From: Streptomyces regalis
GTDB taxonomy: Bacteria > Actinomycetota > Actinomycetes > Streptomycetales > Streptomycetaceae
Reading direction: 5' to 3'
Assembly: GCF_001509475.1 (NCBI RefSeq)
Contig: NZ_LLZG01000075.1
Coordinates: 1-17,853 of the forward strand
Length of the DNA stretch: 17,853 nt
Made by a program: the position numbers and the translations under genes
Shown: piece after piece, positions 1 to 6,162 of the stretch
How the letters are laid out: every line of letters begins with the position of its first letter
Numbering within the stretch: position 1 is the first letter of the stretch
Notes under the pieces: model-generated
Seen by the model: the letters and a program-made list of their open reading frames with translations, nothing else
What the model was told of the DNA's origin: nothing
The model's database searches: none

Positions 1-117
1 CCAGCCCCGATAACTCGCCGACATCCGCAGACACCCGCACCACCCCCCGGGAAGCACTACGCAGCAGCGTACGCCCGCAACTAAAACAACGGCATTGGGA
101 TTAGGGCGTGTCTCCTG

Positions 118-137
118 GGCCCCGGTACGCCGGGGCT
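118..137 (-). terminator. Stem-loop just past the Vps62-like lipoprotein gene
   Basis: Seven-base-pair GC stem (GCCCCGG at 119-125 with CCGGGGC at 130-136, loop TACG), extended by one G-U pair. It begins five bases beyond the stop codon of the minus-strand gene. There is no T-run, as is common for Streptomyces terminators. The position makes termination likely, but activity is inferred. Confidence 0.5.
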
Positions 138-141
138 GGCT

Positions 142-1503
142 TCAGTCGGTGATGTACCACTTGTCCTTGATGTACTCCAGGGTGTAGCTGCCGAGGTCGC
201 TCTCGGAGAAGGTGGCGGAGGACCTGACCGCCTCGACCGGCATCTCGATGCTTTCGGGCGAGCGCACGACGACGCGCTGCGGGTCGACCGTCGCGGTCTG
301 CAGAGCCTTCTTCTGCGCCGGCGAGATCATCTGGAACACGACAGCGTACGTCGAAGTGCACGGACCGAACCCTTGGTCCTGGGCCTTCTTCGCCGCGGGC
401 CCGGCCACCTCGCAGACCGTGTCGATGTCCTCCCGGCCCAGGGCGTGGAGGTACTGCTCGTACCGCTGGATCGCCCCCTCCTTCGTCTTGGGCGCGGGCT
501 GCTCCCCGGACGGATCCGCCGGCGGCTTGTCAGCACCGCCGCAGGGTTCGTCGGTGAACACGCCTGGCAGTTGACGCTGCGGGTACGGGCCCATCGGCCC
601 GTTGAACCCCTTCACATGGAGCTGCGGACCCCACCACCCGCCGTATCCCCACCAGGGTTCGCGGTCGACGGGCCGGATGTTGTTCCACGTCTGCCACTCG
701 ACGCCGTCCTTCGAGGTCCGGTCGAGTGCGACATCCACCCGGTGGTAGCCGGCAGTCGGATAGGAGGCGTGTGAACCACGCGCCGAGTACACCGTCGGAT
801 GCCCGCCGCGCGGGTCGAGGTCCGGCCACTTCACGCTGCACTGACTTTTGCCGTGCTTGGCGAACGTCACCGCCTCCGGCTTGCCGTCACGCAGTTGCAC
901 GGCGACGCGCTCCCAGTCACCCTCGTGCTTGTTGACCGCGGGCATGTTGTTGTAGGCGTAGAAGAACCAGTACACGTACGCCGTGCGCGTGGGGTCGGTC
1001 TTGTGCTTGTGGTGCTCCCAGTAGACCGGCGCGCCGGTGCCTTCGCCCTTGTGCACCTCCGTCGGCGGGTCGAGATAGAAGCCGGCGCCGACTTCGGTCG
1101 TGGGGAGTTCCTTTTCCCCGTGCCCCGGGCAGGACATGGGCTTGGACGACGGTTTCCCCAGCTCCAGACGCCGGTGGCGGTAGGGCTCTTTGGTACGCAG
1201 GCCCAACAGCAGGGGGTCGACCGGGTCGGCCACCGGCTCCTCGTCGCGGCAGAATCCTTCGTGGTCGAAGCGCAGCACGGACCGCTCGATGAATCGCGTC
1301 GCGTCCATCGGCATCAGCGACTCCTTCTTGGCGAACCGCACCAGCGGCGCGAACCGAGCGGCCTCGGCCGCGGAGGCCTGCGAGGGGTCCGCGCCCGTGT
1401 ACTCCTTCGGTTTCTCCGGACCGCACGCCACCAGCGCCACAGAAGCCGACACCGCCACGCCCACCATCGCCCGCACCCGAACCCTCACCCGGTCCCCCTT
1501 CAC
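142..1503 (-). CDS. Secreted lipoprotein with Vps62-type (HEGDWE) domain and C-terminal NTF2-like region
   Basis: No enzymatic role is established for this family. I chose the GTG at 1503 because GGTGG lies just upstream; an upstream GTG at 1527 has no Shine-Dalgarno and would add 8 residues (453 versus 461 aa). The N-terminus is a lipoprotein signal peptide: a basic KGDRVRVRVR stretch, a hydrophobic run, and the lipobox LVAC with its cysteine at residue 27, so the product should be anchored to the outer membrane face. The middle carries the Vps62-family signature HEGDWE (about residues 193-198), then GSHASYP (about 243) and a Trp/Gly-rich stretch near 285-296. A Pro/Lys linker leads into a last ~100 residues resembling the small NTF2-like domains of actinobacterial lipoproteins (EGAIQRYEQYLHAL onward). 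It appears monocistronic and is followed by a stem-loop. Membership in the Vps62-related group is fairly secure; substrate and role are unknown. Confidence 0.8.
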   Translation of the reverse strand: MKGDRVRVRVRAMVGVAVSASVALVACGPEKPKEYTGADPSQASAAEAARFAPLVRFAKKESLMPMDATRFIERSVLRFDHEGFCRDEEPVADPVDPLLLGLRTKEPYRHRRLELGKPSSKPMSCPGHGEKELPTTEVGAGFYLDPPTEVHKGEGTGAPVYWEHHKHKTDPTRTAYVYWFFYAYNNMPAVNKHEGDWERVAVQLRDGKPEAVTFAKHGKSQCSVKWPDLDPRGGHPTVYSARGSHASYPTAGYHRVDVALDRTSKDGVEWQTWNNIRPVDREPWWGYGGWWGPQLHVKGFNGPMGPYPQRQLPGVFTDEPCGGADKPPADPSGEQPAPKTKEGAIQRYEQYLHALGREDIDTVCEVAGPAAKKAQDQGFGPCTSTYAVVFQMISPAQKKALQTATVDPQRVVVRSPESIEMPVEAVRSSATFSESDLGSYTLEYIKDKWYITD

Positions 1504-1605
1504 TCGCCCACCACCAGCCGACAGCACGTCAGGACATCACGCAGAATCCGGCAGAGCGGTTCCCCAGGGGGTATGCCCCGCACTCATCGGTGTCAGCGGA
1601 CCGTT

Positions 1606-1622
1606 GACGGAACTAGTCCGTC
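1606..1622 (-). terminator. Short hairpin overlapping the esterase stop codon
   Basis: GACGGA (1606-1611) and TCCGTC (1617-1622) form a perfect six-pair stem. The five-base loop contains four of the five bases of ACTAG around the minus-strand stop codon at 1613-1615. With no T-run it is at best a weak terminator or an mRNA 3'-end structure for the esterase gene. Confidence 0.3.
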
Positions 1623-2794
1623 GCTACGAAGGGCCCGTCGGCCGTGAACGCCAGCCGCGCGAAGCGTTCTCCGATGCGGCGGTGGGTGGCGGCGTCGGGG
1701 TGGAGCTGGTCGGGCAGGGGCAGTTCGGCGGAGTCGGTCTCGCCGTAGAGCTCACGGCCGTCGAGGTAGTGCAGGTTCGGGTCGTCGGCCGCCCGCTGCT
1801 TGACGATGCGGGACAGCTCGTCCCGGATGACGCCCAGCGTCAGCTTCCCGCTCGCGCGTTCCGCCGGGTCGCCCATGGCGACGAACCGCAGCTGTCCCTT
1901 CGCGAGACCGGTGAAGTCGGGGGCGCAGGGGCCGGGCGTATCCTCGTGGATCGGGCACAGGATGGGCGACACCACCAGCAGCGGTGTCGTCGGGTGCCCT
2001 TCCCGGACGGTGTCGAGGAAGCCGTGGACCGCGGGGCCGAAGGCGCGCAGCCGCATCAGGTCCAGGTTGACCAGGTTGATGCCGATCTTGACGCTGATGA
2101 GGTCGGCGGGGGTGTCGCGCAGGGTACGGGCGGTGAACGGGTCGAGCAGGGCGCTCCCGGCCAGCCCGAGGTTGATCAGCTCCACGCCGCCGAGCGTGGC
2201 GGCGAGCGCGGGCCAGATGCCGGTGGGGCTCGCGGCGTCGGAGCCGTGGCTGATCGAACTCCCGTGGTGCAGCCACACCCTGCGGCCCGGGCCCCGCGCG
2301 GGCTCGACGGGGGCGTCGGTGCGCAGGGCGATCAGTTCGGTGGTCTCGTTGTGCGGCAGCCAGATCTCGACGTCCTTGTCGCCGTCGGGCAGCCCGGTGA
2401 ACCGGAGGGTGCCGGGCCGGCCGGGCCGCTGTTCGGCGGTCCCGGCCATCATGTCGACGGTCACGACGTTTCCGTCGGCGACGCTGCCCTGCCCCGCCCG
2501 GCGACCGTCCACGATCAGGTCGTATACACCGTGCGGTCGGGGCGGGGCGCCGACATAGGTCCGTTTGGTGGGCAGCGTGTCCAGTTCGACGGCGGTCGCC
2601 CGGGTGCGGAAGGCCAGCCGTACGCCGGAGGGCTGTGACTCGGCCATGGCCAGCTGCCCGTCGGTGTTCTGAGCGCGCGCCCGGGCGGGCAGCCGGTGCG
2701 GCAGGACGCCGTGCTCGGTGTGCTCGACGTCGAGGGCGCCGCGCAGGAGGTCGGCGGTGACGGGCGTGGTGATCCAGTCGTGCTCGGTGTCCAT
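1613..2794 (-). CDS. SGNH/GDSL-type esterase or acylhydrolase with N-terminal beta domain
   Basis: Predicted serine hydrolase of the SGNH fold acting on an ester substrate that cannot be deduced. The ATG at 2794 gives 393 aa and is preceded by GAGG at suitable spacing; the open frame continues upstream only through the inverted-repeat element and is not coding there. Block I is HHGSSISHG, with the nucleophile serine at about residue 180 in a GSSI variant of GDSL. The block II glycine lies in LGLAGSALLDP (about 213), the block III Asn in VKIGIN (240), and block V is PDQLHPD with Asp362 and His365. The full Ser/Gly/Asn/His set is therefore present and activity is likely. Residues 1-165 look like the beta-rich domain that precedes the catalytic domain in GxDLY-type SGNH proteins (YDLIVDG near 91-97). 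No signal peptide is visible, so it is probably cytoplasmic. Only 29 bp separate the start from the element upstream, and the gene was probably cotranscribed with the TetR gene before insertion. Confidence 0.87.
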   Translation of the reverse strand: MDTEHDWITTPVTADLLRGALDVEHTEHGVLPHRLPARARAQNTDGQLAMAESQPSGVRLAFRTRATAVELDTLPTKRTYVGAPPRPHGVYDLIVDGRRAGQGSVADGNVVTVDMMAGTAEQRPGRPGTLRFTGLPDGDKDVEIWLPHNETTELIALRTDAPVEPARGPGRRVWLHHGSSISHGSDAASPTGIWPALAATLGGVELINLGLAGSALLDPFTARTLRDTPADLISVKIGINLVNLDLMRLRAFGPAVHGFLDTVREGHPTTPLLVVSPILCPIHEDTPGPCAPDFTGLAKGQLRFVAMGDPAERASGKLTLGVIRDELSRIVKQRAADDPNLHYLDGRELYGETDSAELPLPDQLHPDAATHRRIGERFARLAFTADGPFVATD

Positions 2795-2823
2795 GTCCTC
2801 AGCCTGTCGGTCAGGGGGTGGGA

Positions 2824-3011
2824 TAGGCCCTGTCGTCAAATTCCCGTCGTCCGCCCGGAGGGCGGGCCGCGCGGCGTCTGGTGCGTGCGATCGCAAGGCG
2901 CCGGAGCCGCCCTCGATGGGGGTGCCCCCGCGCGAGCCGAGCGAAGCCGGTTCGAGCGTGGGGGAGGAGCCAGACGCCGCGCGGCAGACGGGAATTTGAC
3001 GACAGGGCCTA
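2824..3011. mobile_element. MITE-like inverted-repeat element between the TetR and esterase genes
   Basis: The ends are a perfect 25-bp terminal inverted repeat (2824-2848 and 2987-3011; outermost bases TAGGCCCTGTCG). A second perfect 16-bp inverted pair lies inside (2866-2881 with 2970-2985). The left arm has about 16 extra bases forming their own hairpin (CCGCCC GGA GGGCGG). The core contains the palindrome TGCGATCGCA and a CCCCCGCGC/GCGTGGGGG stem. There is no transposase and no convincing ORF. TA at both extreme ends fits a TA target duplication, as made by IS630/Tc1-type and some IS5-type transposases, so it is best read as a non-autonomous element of about 184 bp. The family assignment is inference. 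It supplies part of the TetR stop codon and may fold into a long hairpin that attenuates read-through into the esterase gene. Confidence 0.8.
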
Positions 3012-3575
3012 GGTCGGCCAGTTCCGCAGCAGGGCGTCGAGGGCGTCCAGGATCCGGGTCCAGGTCTCCTCGGAGTCGGGGGCGCTGTGGCTGAAGCCGC
3101 CCGCCGTCTCCAGGCTGGAGTAGCCGTGGAAGACGCTGCCCAGCAGCCGTACGGCGTGCGTGGCGTCCGGCTCCGTCAGGTCGTAGCCGCGCAGGATCGC
3201 CCGTGTCATCTGCGAGTGCCGGACGCCCGCACTGGCGGCCGCCGTCTCCGGGTCGAGCCGCATCCGCGCGGCGGCGGCGCGGCCGGGGTGCTCGCGGCCG
3301 TAGTCGCGGTAGACGTCGGCGAAGGCGACCAGGGCGTCCTTGCCGGCCCGCCCGGCGATGGCGTCGGCGGCCCGGTCGGCCAGTTCCTCCAGCGCGAACA
3401 GGGCGATGCGCGTCTTGAGGTCCTGGGAGTTCTTCACATGCGAGTACAGGCTCGCGACCTTGACGTCGAAGCGCCGGGCGAGCTCCGACACGGTCACCTG
3501 CTCGAAGCCGACCTCGTCGGCCAGCTCCGCACCTGCCCGGACCAGGCGCTCCGTGGTCAGTCCTACGCGTGCCAC
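3009..3575 (-). CDS. TetR/AcrR-family transcriptional regulator, WHG-type C-terminal domain
   Basis: DNA-binding repressor-type protein of 188 aa. It starts at a GTG (3575) with an excellent GGGAGGA site upstream. The N-terminal helix-turn-helix occupies about residues 27-48 (VTVSELARRFDVKVASLYSHV), matching the TetR recognition-helix pattern. The C-terminal ligand domain carries FHGYSSLETAGGF (149-161), the hallmark of the WHG subgroup. A sigma70-like promoter with an embedded palindrome lies immediately upstream, suggesting autorepression. The stop codon TAG is built from the TA at the edge of the downstream inverted-repeat element plus that element's first base. Without the element the frame would run four codons further (Tyr-Pro-Thr-Pro) to a TGA 16 nt before the esterase ATG. 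The esterase is thus the most plausible partner or target; the ligand is unknown. Confidence 0.92.
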   Translation of the reverse strand: MARVGLTTERLVRAGAELADEVGFEQVTVSELARRFDVKVASLYSHVKNSQDLKTRIALFALEELADRAADAIAGRAGKDALVAFADVYRDYGREHPGRAAAARMRLDPETAAASAGVRHSQMTRAILRGYDLTEPDATHAVRLLGSVFHGYSSLETAGGFSHSAPDSEETWTRILDALDALLRNWPT

Positions 3576-3601
3576 AACCGTCCTCCCATTCGCCAGAAGC
3601 G

Positions 3602-3631
3602 ATTATGCATTTACCTAAGCCTTTTAGGCAA
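3602..3631 (-). promoter_or_regulatory. Promoter with overlapping palindromic operator for the TetR gene
   Basis: On the minus strand, TTGCCT (3626-3631) and CATAAT (3602-3607) are separated by 18 bases, a good sigma70/HrdB-like match, and end about 27 bases before the GTG start. Overlapping the -35 and spacer is a 21-bp near-perfect palindrome at 3611-3631: TTACCTAA, five bases, TTAGGCAA (arms match at 7 of 8 positions). Its size and position are what a self-regulating TetR dimer would use. It does not match the actinobacterial iron box. Binding is inferred. Confidence 0.7.
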
Positions 3632-3656
3632 GCTGGGAGGGCATGAAGGCGGTCGG

Positions 3657-4139
3657 CTAAAGCGCTCGGTACATGATGTGCAGACCCACGCGCCCATGCC
3701 TGGGATGTTCGTACGCGTCCGGAACCGTGCCGAGAATCGTGAAGCCGAGGGAGGTCCACAGAGCGACGGCCGGGTTCGTCTCCACGACGGCGTTGAAGAC
3801 CATGCCCCGGTAGCCGTCCGCCTTGGCCGCGGCCAGGATGTGCTCGGCGAGGGCGCGACCGATGCCGCGGCCACCGCAGTCGGGGTCGACCATGAAGCCG
3901 GCGTTGGCGATCCGGGCGGCGGGGCCCCCGTAGTTGGGGGTGACGTAGGCGGAGGCGACGACTGTTCCCCCGTCGTCCTCAACGACGTAGACGCGTTTGG
4001 CCGGGCCCATCCACAGAGCCCGGCCCGCGTCCTCGGAGGTGTCCGGATCCCACGCGTAGGTTTCGCCGGCGGCGACGATCCGGCGCCAAAAAGGCCAAAT
4101 CCGCGGCCAGTCGTCGGCCGCGGCTTCTCTGATCAGCAT
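3657..4139 (-). CDS. GNAT-family N-acetyltransferase
   Basis: Acetyl-CoA-dependent acetyltransferase of 160 aa, close to the usual single-domain GNAT length. The start is the ATG at 4139 (MLIREAAADDWP), where homology-like sequence begins; the in-frame extension to 4277 overlaps the neighbouring small gene and is not credible. Acetyl-CoA binding motif A is FMVDPDCGGRGIGRA (about 82-96, with the R/Q-x-x-G-x-G/A pattern as GRGIGRA). Motif B is NPAVALWTSLGF (122-133), as in phosphinothricin- and amino-acid-type GNATs. The substrate cannot be read from sequence. The Shine-Dalgarno is weak, and the start lies 56 bases downstream of the small 57-aa gene on the same strand, so cotranscription is possible. 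Eighty-one bases with the TetR promoter separate it from the regulator gene. Confidence 0.88.
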   Translation of the reverse strand: MLIREAAADDWPRIWPFWRRIVAAGETYAWDPDTSEDAGRALWMGPAKRVYVVEDDGGTVVASAYVTPNYGGPAARIANAGFMVDPDCGGRGIGRALAEHILAAAKADGYRGMVFNAVVETNPAVALWTSLGFTILGTVPDAYEHPRHGRVGLHIMYRAL

Positions 4140-4195
4140 GGGCGTGAGTCTCGCACGCCCATGCGGTCGGCGATCGCGAAAAGGGTTCTGCCCCG

Positions 4196-4369
4196 TCAGT
4201 CGACGCTGGGCAGGATGTGGGGCTCGGCGAGGTCGTCCTCGTAGCCCGCCAAGCGGATGGGGGCGGACCTGGCCCACACATCGAGACTGCCGATCTCCTC
4301 GGACCGGCCGCCCGCACGCTCCGTGCGTTCCTTGGGGCGCTGTTCGCGATTCGTCTTCTCAGGTGTCAC
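4196..4369 (-). CDS. Small protein of unknown function, 57 aa
   Basis: Short gene starting at GTG 4369, preceded by AAGGAG at ideal spacing and ending at TGA 4196-4198. The product has a strongly charged N-terminal half (TPEKTNREQRPKERTERAGG) followed by SEEIGSLDVWARSAPIRL, then an acidic tail (AGYEDDLAEPH) ending ILPSVD. The third-codon bias is GC-rich as in its neighbours. There is no signal peptide, no membrane segment and no cysteine. I do not recognise a characterised family. The core-plus-acidic-tail layout resembles a RiPP precursor or a small binding partner, but no modifying enzyme is adjacent. It lies upstream of the GNAT gene on the same strand and is divergent from the HD-domain gene across a long regulatory-looking gap. 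Confidence 0.75.
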   Translation of the reverse strand: MTPEKTNREQRPKERTERAGGRSEEIGSLDVWARSAPIRLAGYEDDLAEPHILPSVD

Positions 4370-4842
4370 CGCGCACTCCTTCTGTGTCGGATCACCCTCG
4401 GGGCGGGCCGGCCAGTCTGCGGTCCGGTACCTGACGCCCGCTCGGGTCTTATCTCAAAGTCGGCTCGGACGCGGTGGCGCCGGTAACTGGTGTGCAAGGC
4501 AGGCCGTTGTGCACCGGCTTGTCCCGGGACGGACCGTGGGTGTGGGTTGGGACCCTGTAGCGCTGTCCGTCCACTACAGATTAACCAAATGAGCGGGTAC
4601 CCGCTCGATGGGGCTGCAAACAAGGTGTAACTATCTGGAGTCAAACGGCATTTATCAGCCTTCTTATTCACGCGTTTGTTACGGAATGCACCATTCACAA
4701 TCACTCGTTCGGCTCAACATCATCTTGAGGCCCGGAGCGCGCCTTGCGCACGCCGCGCAGTTCAAGTGCCGTTGGCCGATTCGCAAGGCGGCCATGATCT
4801 GCTGCCGTACGGCAACGGCTTGTCCGGCGGGAGGACTGACGC
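4370..4842. other. Divergent 473-bp intergenic region, partly AT-rich
   Basis: No credible gene: open frames here have poor codon bias and no Shine-Dalgarno sites. Roughly 4565-4715 is much richer in A and T than the rest of the window. It contains a perfect 16-bp palindrome (4591-4606) and a smaller inverted repeat, GAATG CAC CATTC, near 4684-4696. The region must hold promoters for the small minus-strand gene and the plus-strand HD-domain gene, but no hexamer pair is good enough for me to call one. Confidence 0.6.
4591..4606. promoter_or_regulatory. Perfect 16-bp palindrome, candidate operator
   Basis: GAGCGGGTACCCGCTC is fully self-complementary with no spacer and lies in the AT-rich part of the divergent intergenic region. 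The length and dyad symmetry fit a dimeric repressor site; a cruciform or a short hairpin is the alternative. No local regulator can be tied to it. Confidence 0.4.
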
Positions 4843-5292
4843 ATGGAGCTGCGCAGTGTCGAAGAGCTGATGGATCTGCTGTACGCCTGCCGGGGCACCC
4901 GGGACGCCCCGGGCCTCGGGCGCACCAGAGTCGATCTTCACCAACACGCGCTGCAGACCGCCGCTCTGCTGCGCCGCGTCCGCCCCGCCGACAAGGAGCT
5001 CCAGGTCGCGGGGCTCGTTCATGCCATCGGCCCGCTGCTGGGCTCCGGCGACGTGAGCCGCCACTGCGACTGCGCGGCGGACGCGGTACGGCCGCTTCTC
5101 GGCGAACGGGTCTCCCGCCTCGTCCGCGACCAGTGCCGCGCCTTCGACTCCGCCGACGACGACCTGATCCGCCTGCGCCAGGCCGACGAGGAGGGCCGCG
5201 GCGCCGAGTTCGACGCCGGGGTCCTGGAGGACTGGCGCACGGTGCTGGAGCTGGTGGCGGCGCGGAACTCGCGGCTCGGGGCTGTCGACTGA
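4843..5292 (+). CDS. HD-fold protein with degenerate HD motif (PhnZ-like group)
   Basis: Small 149-aa all-helical protein resembling the HD-domain phosphohydrolase/oxygenase group that includes PhnZ. The start ATG is preceded by GGGAGGA at good spacing. First-motif histidines are in LHQHALQTA (His33 and His35). The segment that should carry the metal-binding His-Asp pair reads LVHAIG (His60-Ala61), so the signature aspartate is Ala. A further His lies at 74 in RHCDCAADAV, matching the third helix of the family. Losing the HD aspartate suggests altered metal binding, a different chemistry, or a non-catalytic role. The gene ends 25 bases before the SDR gene on the same strand, so the two are probably cotranscribed and may act on the same metabolite. 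Family placement is by motif pattern and is moderately sure. Confidence 0.75.
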   Translation: MELRSVEELMDLLYACRGTRDAPGLGRTRVDLHQHALQTAALLRRVRPADKELQVAGLVHAIGPLLGSGDVSRHCDCAADAVRPLLGERVSRLVRDQCRAFDSADDDLIRLRQADEEGRGAEFDAGVLEDWRTVLELVAARNSRLGAVD

Positions 5293-5317
5293 CGACCCGT
5301 CATGAGACGGTACGGCG

Positions 5318-6142
5318 ATGACGTCGTCGTACGGACTTCAGGGCAGGGCCGCCGTCGTCACCGGCGCCACGCGCGGCATCGGGCACGCCGTCGCCCGGCA
5401 ACTGGCCGCCGCCGGAGCGCTGGTGTGCGTGACCGCGCGGGACGCGGGCGAGGTGCGGCGGACGGCTGCCGAGCTGGGCGGCGTCGGGGTCGCCGGCAGT
5501 GTGGCCGAGCCGGACCATCTGCGGGCGGTCGTGGACCTCGCCCTGCGCGAGTTCGGCCGGATCGACGTCCTGGTGAACAACGCGGCCACGAACCTGCCGT
5601 ACGGCCCCCTCATGGACGTCGATCCGCGGGCCTGGCGCGAGGCGTTCGCCGTGAACGTCGAGGCGCCCCTGCGGCTCGTGCAGTGCGCCTGGCGGGCCTG
5701 GATGGGCGAGCACGGCGGCGCGGTGGTCAACGTCTGCACGGAGGGCGCCGCCCATGTCGGCCCCAACATCGGGGCGTACGGCACCAGCAAGGCGGCCCTC
5801 GCCCACCTGACCCAGCAGCTCGCGGGCGAGCTGGCCCCGAAGGTACGGGTCAACTCCGTCTCCCCCGGGCTCGTCCGCACCGAGATGGCGCGGTTCGTGT
5901 GGGAGCCGGGCGAGGCAGAGGTGGCAGCCGGGCTGCCGCTCGGGCGGATCGGGGAGCCGGAGGACGTGGCGCGGGCGGTGGTGTGGCTGGCGTCGGATGC
6001 CGCTCAGTGGGTGACCGGGGCGGACCTGCTGGTGGACGGCGGGACGCGGGTGCGGGCCGCGTATGCCGCCGGACCCTACGGGGTGCACGAGCGGCTGCGG
6101 TCACATGCGCCGGACGGCGTCGACGCACCCGAACTCGGCTGA
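5318..6142 (+). CDS. Short-chain dehydrogenase/reductase (classical SDR)
   Basis: NAD(P)-dependent oxidoreductase of 274 aa, slightly longer than the classical 250 because of a 25-residue C-terminal tail. The Rossmann motif TGATRGIG is at 15-22 and NNAATN at 87-92. The active-site pair is in YGTSK (Tyr154, Lys158), with the substrate-loop motif VSPGLVRTEM at 181-190 and the C-terminal LLVDGGT motif near 237-243. Arg41 after strand beta-2 (VTARD) suggests NADP(H) preference. The usual catalytic serine 13 residues before the tyrosine is Thr141 here (NVCTEGA). The Shine-Dalgarno is weak (GAGACGG), consistent with translation coupled to the HD-fold gene 25 bases upstream. The 3' end converges on the zinc-ribbon SDR with 20 bases between stops. 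The substrate is unknown. Confidence 0.92.
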   Translation: MTSSYGLQGRAAVVTGATRGIGHAVARQLAAAGALVCVTARDAGEVRRTAAELGGVGVAGSVAEPDHLRAVVDLALREFGRIDVLVNNAATNLPYGPLMDVDPRAWREAFAVNVEAPLRLVQCAWRAWMGEHGGAVVNVCTEGAAHVGPNIGAYGTSKAALAHLTQQLAGELAPKVRVNSVSPGLVRTEMARFVWEPGEAEVAAGLPLGRIGEPEDVARAVVWLASDAAQWVTGADLLVDGGTRVRAAYAAGPYGVHERLRSHAPDGVDAPELG

Positions 6143-6162
6143 ATCCGACCGCCGCGGGGGCC

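Noticed and set aside
3..104. Possible C-terminus of a plus-strand gene entering from the left edge
   Set aside because: The frame from base 3 to TAG at 102-104 has fair GC third-position bias for about 20 codons, then becomes AT-rich. The product is low complexity, so it could equally be intergenic.
2795..2896. 34-codon N-terminal extension of the esterase
   Set aside because: It reads through the terminal repeat of the inserted element. The ATG at 2794 has its own ribosome-binding site.
3611..3631. Iron box (DmdR/IdeR type) in front of the TetR gene
   Set aside because: The dyad TTACCTAA N5 TTAGGCAA has the wrong arm order and spacing for the actinobacterial iron box. A TetR operator is the better reading.
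4140..4277. 46-codon N-terminal extension of the GNAT protein
   Set aside because: It overlaps the 57-aa gene, is Arg/Pro-rich, and has no match to the GNAT fold. The ATG at 4139 begins the fold.
4196..4369. RiPP precursor peptide
   Set aside because: The peptide shape allows it, but no maturation enzyme or protease lies nearby. The adjacent GNAT alone is insufficient, so function is left open.
4366..4704. 112-codon minus-strand open frame in the divergent gap
   Set aside because: It has no ribosome-binding site and poor codon bias, crosses the palindrome, and ends inside the start region of the 57-aa gene.
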